This document shows, in pieces, positions 26,029 through 36,769 of a DNA stretch of 64,000 nt (position 1 is the stretch's first letter; each line of letters begins with the position of its first letter). This DNA comes from Zerene cesonia (Eukaryota; Arthropoda; Insecta; Lepidoptera; Pieridae). The notes below the pieces were generated by a model. That model ran no database searches, was not told the DNA's origin, and saw nothing but the letters and a program-made list of their open reading frames with translations. The DNA is taken from positions 5,190,565-5,254,564 of the forward strand of contig NC_052114.1 in NCBI RefSeq assembly GCF_012273895.1. The letters are read 5' to 3'. Made by a program: the position numbers and the translations under genes.

Positions 26029-28141
26029 ATGGTGAGTTTCATACTAAAACCACAAATTGATGAATTTGAATATTATGCTCGGTAAATTTAATCAATCTGA
26101 TACGCTGTACAGTGGTTGTTGATTCAAAAATAATCCAGTGGGAGGAATCCAGGAATTATTGTGGGAGTCGAGCACGCTTCGGCACGAATTGGGCCAGCTC
26201 GCACCGGGGAAGTACCACACCCCCACAGNNNNNNNNNNNNNNNNNNNNNNNNNNNNNNNNNNNNNNNNNNNNNNNNNNNNNNNNNNNNNNNNNNNNNNNN
26301 NNNNNNNNNNNNNNNNNNNNNNNNNNNNNNNNNNNNNNNNNNNNNNNNNNNNNNNNNNNNNNNNNNNNNNNNNNNNNNNNNNNNNNNNNNNNNNNNNNNN
26401 NNNNNNNNNNNNNNNNNNNNNNNNNNNNNNNNNNNNNNNNNNNNNNNNNNNNNNNNNNNNNNNNNNNNNNNNNNNNNNNNNNNNNNNNNNNNNNNNNNNN
26501 NNNNNNNNNNNNNNNNNNNNNNNNNNNNNNNNNNNNNNNNNNNNNNNNNNNNNNNNNNNNNNNNNNNNNNNNNNNNNNNNNNNNNNNNNNNNNNNNNNNN
26601 NNNNNNNNNNNNNNNNNNNNNNNNNNNNNNNNNNNNNNNNNNNNNNNNNNNNNNNNNNNNNNNNNNNNNNNNNNNNNNNNNNNNNNNNNNNNNNNNNNNN
26701 NNNNNNNNNNNNNNNNNNNNNNNNNNNNNNNNNNNNNNNNNNNNNNNNNNNNNNNNNNNNNNNNNNNNNNNNNNNNNNNNNNNNNNNNNNNNNNNNNNNN
26801 NNNNNNNNNNNNNNNNNNNNNNNNNNNNNNNNNNNNNNNNNNNNNNNNNNNNNNNNNNNNNNNNNNNNNNNNNNNNNNNNNNNNNNNNNNNNNNNNNNNN
26901 NNNNNNNNNNNNNNNNNNNNNNNNNNNNNNNNNNNNNNNNNNNNNNNNNNNNNNNNNNNNNNNNNNNNNNNNNNNNNNNNNNNNNNNNNNNNNNNNNNNN
27001 NNNNNNNNNNNNNNNNNNNNNNNNNNNNNNNNNNNNNNNNNNNNNNNNNNNNNNNNNNNNNNNNNNNNNNNNNNNNNNNNNNNNNNNNNNNNNNNNNNNN
27101 NNNNNNNNNNNNNNNNNNNNNNNNNNNNNNNNNNNNNNNNNNNNNNNNNNNNNNNNNNNNNNNNNNNNNNNNNNNNNNNNNNNNNNNNNNNNNNNNNNNN
27201 NNNNNNNNNNNNNNNNNNNNNNNNNNNNGTATGCTAATATACTTGTTCTGGAACTGATATATTTACCCGTGTTAAAAAAGACATTGTTTTCATCAGGAAA
27301 ACGTCGATCAAAATTCCTCATTTTTTGTCTTAAATAAACTAAACAGAATCCTGGCTTGAAAGAATTCCGTGTATAAAAAAGAAGCGATAATGCATCCGCA
27401 TTGAACTTTACGGATTATGTTCGTTTTTTATTTGCTGCCATTTCTAATAAAATGATGCTTGATTCTGACTCGTTAACCTTGACATATGGTATTCACATAC
27501 AGGTAAAAGGTACGCGTCTCAGGTGCTTTGTTGCTGTATTCATTGTGGCTGTCATCAATTATTGGCCAAAGACCTTTGGACTGGACAATTTAACGAAGAA
27601 AAACATTTACAATAACAATGGTTTCGGACAATATAGTTTTGAGTAAGTGAAGCTGTTTGCATGGTACCAATGGCTTGTATTGTCATAACCCTCGATTATT
27701 TGCTTCATCTTATTGGGTTTTCATTAAAATACGTATATGGAGAAGTTGTGCATTGTTTCAATTTTTCAATTCCTAATCAGTTTTTATATCTGTTTTTATG
27801 TTTGCTCATTTTATCATTAACGACTTTCGGATTTATTTATTTAAATAAAACAAAGATATGATGCATATACATAGAAAATAAATTATAGCTATGAACCCAA
27901 TAATTGGTAAAAAGGAATATCTTCTTCTAGGTTCGAAACATCGGATGGAACTTATCGTCAAGAAGATGGCGGACTCTTTTTCAATTCCCTTGGTGTCAGT
28001 CAATTTGCAGTACGAGGAGAATACCGTTATAAGGACCCTCAAGGAAAATATCATGCCATGAAATATATTGCTGACGAAAATGGATTCCAACCTGTAGAAA
28101 ATGATGATATTCGGGTTAACGATAGGAGAATTGTAAAATAA
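26029..28141 (+). CDS. Divergent RR-1 cuticular protein (gene 4), intron gap
   Basis: Proposed exons: 26029-26031 (ATG, followed directly by gtgagt as in gene 1), 27503-27642 and 27931-28141, phases 0 and 2, giving 117 residues. The basic start MVKGTRLR is followed by hydrophobic CFVAVFIVAVI, a plausible signal peptide. The usual VQILR motif is absent; NNNGFGQYSF leads to EFETSDGTYRQE and RR consensus GEYRYKDPQG then YIADENGFQP. The tail is acidic then basic (VENDDIRVNDRRIVK) and lacks VASLLG. Intron 1 contains 1,000 Ns, so an exon could be hidden there, and the link of the first exon to the rest is inferred from promoter, frame and family pattern. Another acceptor at 27522 is possible with a different first exon. 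AATAAA at 28256. Confidence 0.72.
26150..26228 (-). repeat. Dispersed repeat family A, reversed copy at gap edge
   Basis: gggagtcgagcacgcttcgg and cacgaattgggccagctcgc are the reverse complement of 39440-39490. The element runs into the N gap at 26229. Confidence 0.8.
26229..27228. other. Assembly gap, 1,000 Ns
   Basis: A run of exactly 1,000 Ns, so a placeholder of unknown true length. It lies in intron 1 of gene 4. Any open frames crossing it are artefacts. Confidence 0.98.
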
Positions 28142-28255
28142 TAGTTGTTATGTGAATGGAAATATTTAATTTCAGAAAGCGTGATCAACGAGTGATTTAT
28201 TAGTGTGTTATTGGACACACTGTAATGCAAAGTGCCGAGGTCAAATCAGACATTA

Positions 28256-28261
28256 AATAAA
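28256..28261 (+). terminator. Polyadenylation signal of gene 4
   Basis: AATAAA about 115 bases after the stop. Confidence 0.65.
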
Positions 28262-28815
28262 ATAAAAATGTAATGTAAGAAGGAATTATTCAAATTTTTA
28301 CATAAACTGTATATTACATATTTATAGCTTTTTAATAAAATTCTGGTGTAAATACATAAATTTCAACACTCTATATCATTTTGTTTGTTATTATATTGTA
28401 AGTCATGTATTGTTGTTATAATAATAAATATGTTTACTAACAAATAATTAAATATAAAATGAATACAATGATGTGTGCAAAACGTAATAAATGTGTATGT
28501 GTGTGGAGTATAACAAAATATATGTAAATTAGTATAAATTATTATTACACACTATTCACACAATATATTTTTAAATAAACAGCTTCTTAATCTAAAAAAT
28601 TTCATGCATTATCAAACGAAACTAAACGATGTTATATACTTATAATGTATCAATTTCCGGAACACGTCGTAAACAAACATTTTATGGCATTTATATTAAA
28701 GCAACGTGTTTTATAACTAACTTATTGCGAAGCTATTATGTAGGTTTGGAAATACCATTTGCGCGTGACAACAGGTTGAAGACAAGACGTTTAGTTTAAC
28801 TAAAAAGCTATAAAC

Positions 28816-30049
28816 ATGATGTCGGAATATAGATTCTACTTATTAGGTTACATTGTAAGTAAAAATGACGTTGCTTTTATCGTTAATGACCACAATAAAG
28901 TTCTCTTCGTCCCTAGATCCTTCAAGTGCTAATAAAACGAAGTAATGGCGTAATTTATACTTAGTGAGTAATTTTAACAGTAATGAATAGTCTCTTGTAT
29001 GATTTGTTGACATGTTAAAAGGCTTATGTAATATTATTTCAGTGAAGACGTTGAGTTAAGAAGAATATTCCCAAGTGAGTTTCCACAAGATACAATAAGG
29101 AAAAGTGGGGCTTCACACCCAGAAGTATGTGATTATATTATATGTAATATTTTATACGTACGCAATTGTATTAGATTTTTTATCTATTGAAATCCCAAAA
29201 TGAAATATATAATTTAAGAACATAGTAAGTAGTAGGAGTAAAGGTCTACTAAGTTATCGACTAACTTCGCGACTTTGTTGAACATCTAGCTTATGCAAAA
29301 TTATAGAAAAATAAAGAAATAAATTACATTAAAGAGGTTGAGGCTATAAAAATGATCATCATTATTCAGAATAAATATCAAGGATGTGTAATATTAAGCA
29401 TTTTACTCTATTTCTTCCAACATTTGAATAAAAAATAACATAAATAATAGCGACAACTGTTCTTTAATGTCATCATGTTTTAGATTTTCCTGTCATTCTT
29501 TCGCTTGATTATCTTATCTCCTCTTCTGTATTGTGAATTACAATAAACATAAAACAATATAGTTTGTGTCTACTATAGATAATAGATATTAATAAATAGG
29601 TATATTTAAACACAAACTAGGTCAATACGTCATATACTTATTACATCTAAATTATTATTTTTAGCATTTGGGACGATATTCGGAGTTAAAAAACTATTTT
29701 AAATACCCCAAATCAAATATGAATGCACACTTTGAAGAACTCGCATGTTTTGATGAGAACGGTAAAAAGGTAATTAGGAATGAATTTTTAAATAATGTGT
29801 TCCTATTAAATAAATCAACGATAATTCATTTGAATTAGTTTAAATATTTTTATGCTATAATTTATACTTAGATACATGATGCAGGTATGCAGAGTAGACT
29901 TGGATAGGTATTCTCCCGAAGAAGATCAATATTTGATGTCTTCAGGAACGGAAAGCCATTTGGATAGACGCCGGGTTTTTTGCATTATGCTATTGTGCTT
30001 TACTGAAGATGAATTAGACAGAGTTGTTGCTTCGTTTGATGTTGTTTAA
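28816..30049 (+). CDS. Four-exon gene, family not recognised
   Basis: Not a cuticular protein. Exons 28816-28925, 29043-29124, 29665-29769 and 29885-30049 join in phases 2, 0 and 0 to 153 residues with no internal stop. The start MMSEYRFYLLGYIVSK has no convincing signal peptide, so the product is probably intracellular. The protein is charged, with EDVELRRIF, then HLGRYSELKNYFKYPKSN, EELACFDENGKKVCRVDL and RRRVFCIMLLCF; cysteines at 92, 101, 132 and 137. The last three exons have good acceptors and consistent phase. The first exon is less certain: its donor (AA|gtgcta) is weak, and a stronger gtaagt at 28855 would put the next exon out of frame. AATAAA follows at 30152. No domain or function is claimed. 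Confidence 0.6.
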
Positions 30050-30151
30050 ATATTTTTAATATAATTAAACTATCTGCATCTAAGACCTCAATTTTTATCT
30101 CCTAAAGCTTATTATTTTGTGAGTTTGATTGTTGAAACTACAAACTATCTC

Positions 30152-30157
30152 AATAAA
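30152..30157 (+). terminator. Polyadenylation signal of the unknown gene
   Basis: AATAAA about 100 bases after the stop at 30049. Confidence 0.6.
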
Positions 30158-30159
30158 TG

Positions 30160-33050
30160 TCTTACACTAGTAAGAAAACAAAATTATTCCTAAATGTCAG
30201 AAGCAAGGGGTAGTCATCCGGTTAGTATGCTAAAGTAGTGAAGCATATTTAATATCTATCTATATATATATAAAATTCTCGTGTCACAGTTTTCGTTGCC
30301 ATACTCCTCCGAAACGGCTTGACCGATTCCTCTGAAATTTGGTAAGCATATTGGGTAGGTCTGAGAATCGGCCAACATCTATTTTTTATCCCGATATTCC
30401 TACGGGATACGGACTTACGCGGGTGAAACCGCGGGGCGCAGCTAGTTATAAGATATAGATGAAAAAGACAATGATTTTTTAAAATATAGCTAAAACTATA
30501 TAGCTAACTGTCCTATATAGGTACGCAGGACAGTGAAATTACAAAATAACCAGGAACTGCAGGTGCTGATCACTAAATATTATTTCATAATAGTTATCAG
30601 ATTCTTAAAATGTCGTGATATCTTTAATTTTATGCTAAACTATAATAAGGTAGGTAAAAATAATATTTTGTACAGACAATATAGTATATAATATATTAGA
30701 CAATTTCTTAAGACACTTGTGTGTAACTGACCCCGCCTTTTTTGAATACTATTCGGCGCATACATACCAGTGATAAGAAAGCGCATATGCACAAAAATAA
30801 GAGTTGATAATTCCGTTCTCATGACTAATAAGGCTCCACCATGCTCAGCGTTGCATCGACCCACAAATTATACTATGAAGCAATCACTTCACAATCCCAA
30901 AGACAGATGCTCCGTACGCTTGATTACCCAGTAATCTTTCGTTTTCATAAATTCAAACGATACCGATCATTACGGTCTTTCGTCAGGTTCAAAAATACAT
31001 TAATGTTAATGGTCGAAAACAGAACACTTAGTTCATAAACTTTCAACACCTTTTAAAATGTATATATACATATCGTTTCCTTTGGTTTTATCCATCGCCA
31101 CCAATTTATAAAATATTTTATATTATTTTTCCACAAATATACTTTTCAGAAATATTACATTACAAAAGCAGGTATACACGATATTTTTGTTTACATTAAA
31201 AAATACCTCATCATAATACTAGTATAGAATGTGTACTGATGATGCATTGCAGAACAAGGCCTGTCTACAAATTTTTGTCGTTATGTCAAATATTTACCGT
31301 TTCTTATATAATAAGATGTCATGGTGATCCTAGGGTTATGTCACGTAACCTTGTGAAGTACCAGATTAGGTTGAAATATATTAGAGAATATCGTAATAGT
31401 TGAAAGATTGACCCAAAAATAGCAAGGAAGGCAGTATGGGTGTCGGAGGTCAGACGCGCGTGTCTTCGGTTCAACAGACTGTGACGTAACGCGACCGGTC
31501 GAAACCTATACCGAAGACAATTTATACTTAAATTACAATCATACAACTAACATTGTGAAATGGATCTGATAATGTGATATACCCTCCTTGATTTCATCAC
31601 AATATTTTCTAGGCTATCAGAAGATTAAACGTACTAAACAATGGTATAACTAACTCTGAATATTTTTTCTCTTCTTTTCAGACTGTAAGAACACCTACAC
31701 TGAATCTTGAACTATTTTTAATCCAAATCTATGTCTCGGTAAAAGCATAATAGATTAGTCAAACAGTCATATAAATTTTTACATTAATAAGGATCATAAT
31801 TATTTAATTGATATGAGCACATACCTACACCATAGGAAAATTCCCATAAAGATTATGTTTTTAAAACCTATAAGGAATCAATGGTAGATTATAATCTATC
31901 AGCGCAGAACACCTTGGCCTTTCTAGTATACCTATTATTACAAGCGTAAAGATGAGATTTGTCCATTTATTAACACACGACACGTGTAATTTTAGCTTCG
32001 TAAACTTTATTTATATGTAAATAAGACCTATTTTATAATATAATATTCAAAATGATCATCTTCACTTTTAAAGGCCGCGCATAGACTGATTGATGTTCCC
32101 ACAACCTTTCAAGAATTTATGCTATCTGTGTAATGAGTGTTCTAATAGCCATGTACTTACCTTAATTTGGTGAAGTTTTAATTCGTTTAACTTTATTACA
32201 ATTGCCAAAATCTTGACCTCCGTACCCGTATTGAATTATTTAAGCGATGATGTAAACCTTTAGACAATTTTGGTAGACCACTTGACTTTGATTTGATTTA
32301 AGTTGACAAGAGTTGATTACGATTTATGCTAAAAGTTATACTTATGCTTAATGCATTACCTAAACAATGAAGAAAATATAAATTTGATCTTATTCTAATT
32401 GAGCGGAAAAAACCCCTATTAAATATAAGTATTATAATAAGTAACGTTTTTTGGTAATGCATTTTATATACTCAAAATTGCTACAAAGTATCGTAATTTT
32501 TAAGCTCGTACATTTACACACTATTATTATCTTATTGCGCTTGAATTTACTTTAATAAGGTTCTCATGAAGATAGCAACAGTTGTTAATTAATAAGGTGC
32601 TTTGTACCAAACACATAAAAATATTGCCTTCCGTATATTGCTGGGTCATGTTAAAACAGTAGCATTTACTCATCACATATAAAACGAATTTAACAAGATG
32701 TGAAAGTACTGGCCTTTTTAACGTATTAAGCAATTACGTTATGGTGGATAAAACAAATTGTTGTCCAGTAAACGTTTAATAACACCGTATTGTCTGTGTT
32801 GAGGGTAATAAATTACCTTTTGCAATGGTTATTAACATTGACATTTGTAATCCTATTATTACATAAGAAAAAGACATAGGTCATATTGGATGTTTACCAA
32901 CACATACAACGAAGAGGCGCTTACAAACACTGACAACAATAAGCTCATCTCGACATGGGATGACAGACTCGAGATGTTTTGCTTAGCGTATAAGAAGCTC
33001 CGCGACGCGATGGCAGATATGCAGTGTTGCAATCTAGTAATAGAAGAAAT
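30160..33050. other. Intergenic
   Basis: Holds the Helitron-like copy at 30259-30445. Otherwise no gene recognised; GC-richer patches near 30715-30860 and 31430-31510 carry no RR or splice pattern. Confidence 0.45.
30259..30445 (+). mobile_element. Helitron-like element, 185-bp family
   Basis: Starts TC after A, with TATATATATATAAAATTCTCG, and ends ccgcggggcgcagCTAG before T. Almost identical to 46082-46265 over its length (two differences seen outside the TA-rich start), which implies recent movement. No open frame. Confidence 0.88.
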
Positions 33051-33057
33051 ACTTACA

Positions 33058-33065
33058 TATATAAG
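33058..33065 (+). promoter_or_regulatory. TATA box of gene 5
   Basis: TATATAAG 79 bases before the ATG at 33144. Confidence 0.6.
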
Positions 33066-33143
33066 AGGTCCGTTTGAAGACGTAACTATCACACACACAA
33101 ACTATTCTTTGAAGAAGACGGACGACGAAACAAAAGAAAAAAA

Positions 33144-33662
33144 ATGAAACTGGTCAGTGGAGTGATAATATAATGGATACAGTGATTTGAGTGCTTTGAG
33201 CTGGAACTAACATTGCCCCATTCCCTTTTCAGTTCGTGGTTTTCGCCCTTGTAGCCGCTGCTTCTTGCGCTCCCCAAAACCCACAGGATGTTCAAATCCT
33301 GCGATACGACGTCAACAACGCCGGAATTGATTCATACAATTTCGCGTAAGGATCACTTAAAATAAAAAAAAAATAGATACTAAATATATATGTGGGTACA
33401 TACTTTTACGCCAATTAAATAATACAATAATTTCAGGTGGGAGCTGTCAGACGGTACTAAGCACGAAGAACAAGGACAGCTGAAGAACATCGGCACGGAA
33501 AACGAGAGCTCTGTTGTTCAAGGCCAATACGCCTGGGTTGGTCCTGATGGTGTGCAATACACCGTAACTTACATCGCTGATGAGAACGGTTTCCAGCCTC
33601 AAATTCAACAGGGACCTGGCGGAGCAGTACCGTCAGCTGTCGTAGCATCACTATTAGGATAA
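33144..33662 (+). CDS. RR-1 cuticular protein, LCP-like (gene 5)
   Basis: Exons 33144-33152 (MKL), 33233-33345 and 33437-33662, phases 0 and 2, encode 115 residues in just 519 bases. Signal peptide about 1-15 (MKLFVVFALVAAASC), mature start APQNPQDVQILRYD, a chitin-binding domain opening with SYNFAWELSDGTKHEEQG, and an exact RR consensus from G70 with GQYAWVGPDG and YIADENGFQP. The C-terminus GPGGAVPSAVVASLLG is the hallmark of genes 5, 7 and 8. Intron 1 is 80 bases, close to that of genes 6-8. The donor is gtcagt. AATAAA at 33762. The product would be a small larval or flexible-cuticle protein; stage of expression cannot be read from sequence. Confidence 0.95.
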
Positions 33663-33761
33663 ATTACGCGAAATAATATCGAATATTGTAATTATTTAAA
33701 TGCCTGAACCTGTATATAATATTTATATACTGATTCATTAATCTTTTACCAATTGTATTAT

Positions 33762-33767
33762 AATAAA
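33762..33767 (+). terminator. Polyadenylation signal of gene 5
   Basis: AATAAA 100 bases after the stop. The sequence duplicated at 40573 begins immediately after it. Confidence 0.75.
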
Positions 33768-34667
33768 ACATAATTTTGTTTATACAGTTGTCTTAATTAC
33801 TGCCCTGTACTGCCCTTGACTTGTCATATAATTTAAGCTTGCTTAAAAAGACTAATTGCTGATAAAAATAATCCATAATTTTCTAATCATTTTTAATCTG
33901 GAAATTATGTTTACTGTTGTAAGTTTAAAGGTTAACTTATATTACATTTTGGTAGACATTCATTAATTTTTTTTCTAGTCATAGTAGTTGATTTATGTTC
34001 CCTAATAATATCGCTTTACAGCTATATGCAATTGAGATCATATTCTCGGACCTATTATAACGTTTGGTGAAGACATCGTTGCCCCTCTTTGATGTCGTTT
34101 TACAATCACATCTTATTGTAACAACCGAATATCTAATAATTATGATAAACTATTTGAAATGTTTTCAGATCCAATCAATTAGCTAAACTCATTCAACTTC
34201 ACGTGGCTCGTAAATGATCAGTGAGTACTTATTAAAAATTAATTACGACATTAATAGTCTCGGCAAGTCAAAGTACGTAAAACACTGATTCAATTGGTAT
34301 GAAATTACTAAATACTTTAATATGATAATATTAAAGCAACACAATCGTACTATCTGCCGAACCATTTTTGGTAAATCAAATAAAAATGCGTTAAACAGTA
34401 GATTTAGAATATAAAAATAAATTTTAAACAATAGCATTATTTGCATGATGGCAAGCCATTAGAAAAATATCATTATAATAGACTTTCGATTTAAATCGTT
34501 CTTTTACTTACTCAGTCACATACTGATTTATAAGTTTCTGTAGTCAAAGGCTTACCTAATTCATGCCCATGATAAGGTTATGTGAAAACGAAAGCGGCAG
34601 AAAAACATAGCAAGAAGAAACATGCCTACCATGAGTTTTCCTTTTATTATTTATTTTATCTTCACAA

Positions 34668-35315
34668 CTAGCTGATGCCCGCGGCTTCGTTCGCTAGAAC
34701 TTTAAACGTGAACAAACTGGAGGCTTTGAGTAAAATTAGGTTTAAGGTATAAATACTATACTGTTCATTCAGAATTTCAGCAGATATCTGTATATCAACA
34801 ACATAATCCAGATGTCGATTATTATACTTAAGTCGACAGAAAAATCCCATCAGTCAGAAATTTTTGTTAAGACATAATTTCTTTATTTTATGTTATAGTT
34901 TTTTATGCCATCGTCGGCAATGCAGAGGGGTGGCCCAGATTCACGCCGAAGCGTGCTCGACTCCCAGATACAAAAGTGTAGCTAGGAGTTCCATATCAGG
35001 TGTTCCAGATCTTCCAATTGCGCTCTCAGCAAATAATGCTCATAAAATATGTTACAATATGCCACAATATTATAACATATATGATAATTTATATAATAAG
35101 AATATAATATAATAAGTTAAATAATTAATAAGTTACTTGTTACAATTTTTGTATATAGGTGGTCCAGGTGTACCAGTTTCCGAAATAAATTTTACTCTAT
35201 ATATTGCCCACACTTAATACCTATGCAACAAAAAACTTTCATTTAAGTCCATTCAGTCATTTCGGAGATAAGCGTCTACAAACAGACAAACAGACACTTT
35301 TTTATTTCTGCTCTA
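34668..35315 (-). mobile_element. Degenerate Helitron-like element, interrupted
   Basis: CTAGCTGATGCCCGCGGCTTCG at its left is the reversed 3' end of a Helitron-like element. Sequence near 35150-35315 (cattcagtcatttcggagat, acaaacagacaaacagac) looks like its other part. A family A fragment sits between. Right end uncertain. Confidence 0.5.
34898..34975 (+). repeat. Dispersed repeat family A, internally deleted copy
   Basis: ttttttatgccatcgtcgg is joined directly to tcacgccgaagcgtgctcga, the two ends of the longer copy at 39158-39492. Confidence 0.65.
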
Positions 35316-35641
35316 TTACAGTTTTTAATTGCTATCTTTTTGGGGTCTTCGTTTAATTATTTTTTTTTCTTATAATTATTCAATGTACGGACACAGCCTT
35401 TTTACAGTTTTTTTTCATATGTATGGATAAGTTTTCAATCCAATATTAATTTATCATACAATGCAAGAGTCGTTTGAAAATGATTTAATAATAAATATTC
35501 AACGAAAATGGCATGCAATGATGAAGAGAGGTGAACCTTCACCTCCTGGCATTAATAATATGTGTTCTATATACCTAGTCTTGCCATAAATATTGTAATA
35601 AAGAAAAAAGAAAATTGTTAACTGCAAATAACATTTATTAC

Positions 35642-36641
35642 NNNNNNNNNNNNNNNNNNNNNNNNNNNNNNNNNNNNNNNNNNNNNNNNNNNNNNNNNNN
35701 NNNNNNNNNNNNNNNNNNNNNNNNNNNNNNNNNNNNNNNNNNNNNNNNNNNNNNNNNNNNNNNNNNNNNNNNNNNNNNNNNNNNNNNNNNNNNNNNNNNN
35801 NNNNNNNNNNNNNNNNNNNNNNNNNNNNNNNNNNNNNNNNNNNNNNNNNNNNNNNNNNNNNNNNNNNNNNNNNNNNNNNNNNNNNNNNNNNNNNNNNNNN
35901 NNNNNNNNNNNNNNNNNNNNNNNNNNNNNNNNNNNNNNNNNNNNNNNNNNNNNNNNNNNNNNNNNNNNNNNNNNNNNNNNNNNNNNNNNNNNNNNNNNNN
36001 NNNNNNNNNNNNNNNNNNNNNNNNNNNNNNNNNNNNNNNNNNNNNNNNNNNNNNNNNNNNNNNNNNNNNNNNNNNNNNNNNNNNNNNNNNNNNNNNNNNN
36101 NNNNNNNNNNNNNNNNNNNNNNNNNNNNNNNNNNNNNNNNNNNNNNNNNNNNNNNNNNNNNNNNNNNNNNNNNNNNNNNNNNNNNNNNNNNNNNNNNNNN
36201 NNNNNNNNNNNNNNNNNNNNNNNNNNNNNNNNNNNNNNNNNNNNNNNNNNNNNNNNNNNNNNNNNNNNNNNNNNNNNNNNNNNNNNNNNNNNNNNNNNNN
36301 NNNNNNNNNNNNNNNNNNNNNNNNNNNNNNNNNNNNNNNNNNNNNNNNNNNNNNNNNNNNNNNNNNNNNNNNNNNNNNNNNNNNNNNNNNNNNNNNNNNN
36401 NNNNNNNNNNNNNNNNNNNNNNNNNNNNNNNNNNNNNNNNNNNNNNNNNNNNNNNNNNNNNNNNNNNNNNNNNNNNNNNNNNNNNNNNNNNNNNNNNNNN
36501 NNNNNNNNNNNNNNNNNNNNNNNNNNNNNNNNNNNNNNNNNNNNNNNNNNNNNNNNNNNNNNNNNNNNNNNNNNNNNNNNNNNNNNNNNNNNNNNNNNNN
36601 NNNNNNNNNNNNNNNNNNNNNNNNNNNNNNNNNNNNNNNNN
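35642..36641. other. Assembly gap, 1,000 Ns
   Basis: Second run of exactly 1,000 Ns, ending about 130 bases before the gene 6 ATG. True length unknown; it may hide promoter sequence of gene 6 or more of the duplicated block. Confidence 0.98.
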
Positions 36642-36700
36642 ATAGAGGGCAGGTTTTTTCGATCATAGACATAGACTTGAATTATCTTCATATGTTTTGA

Positions 36701-36708
36701 TATTAAGG
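36701..36708 (+). promoter_or_regulatory. Probable TATA box of gene 6
   Basis: TATTAAGG sits where gene 7 has TATAAAGG, within matching flanks (ggtta/tgcgactca, gatcatctaa). The change makes it a weaker TATA box. Confidence 0.5.
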
Positions 36709-36769
36709 TTACGACTCAGTCTACTACATTACATTATCTGAAACAGTCAATGTAGGAAGATCATCTAAA

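Noticed and set aside
26092..27337. Long open frames across the first N run, both strands
   Set aside because: They consist almost entirely of Ns; the true sequence is unknown.
32890..33147. 85-codon open frame just before gene 5
   Set aside because: It runs through the TATA box and leader of gene 5 and ends within its start codon; no family signature.
35615..36700. Long open frames across the second N run
   Set aside because: Same artefact of an N run of exactly 1,000.
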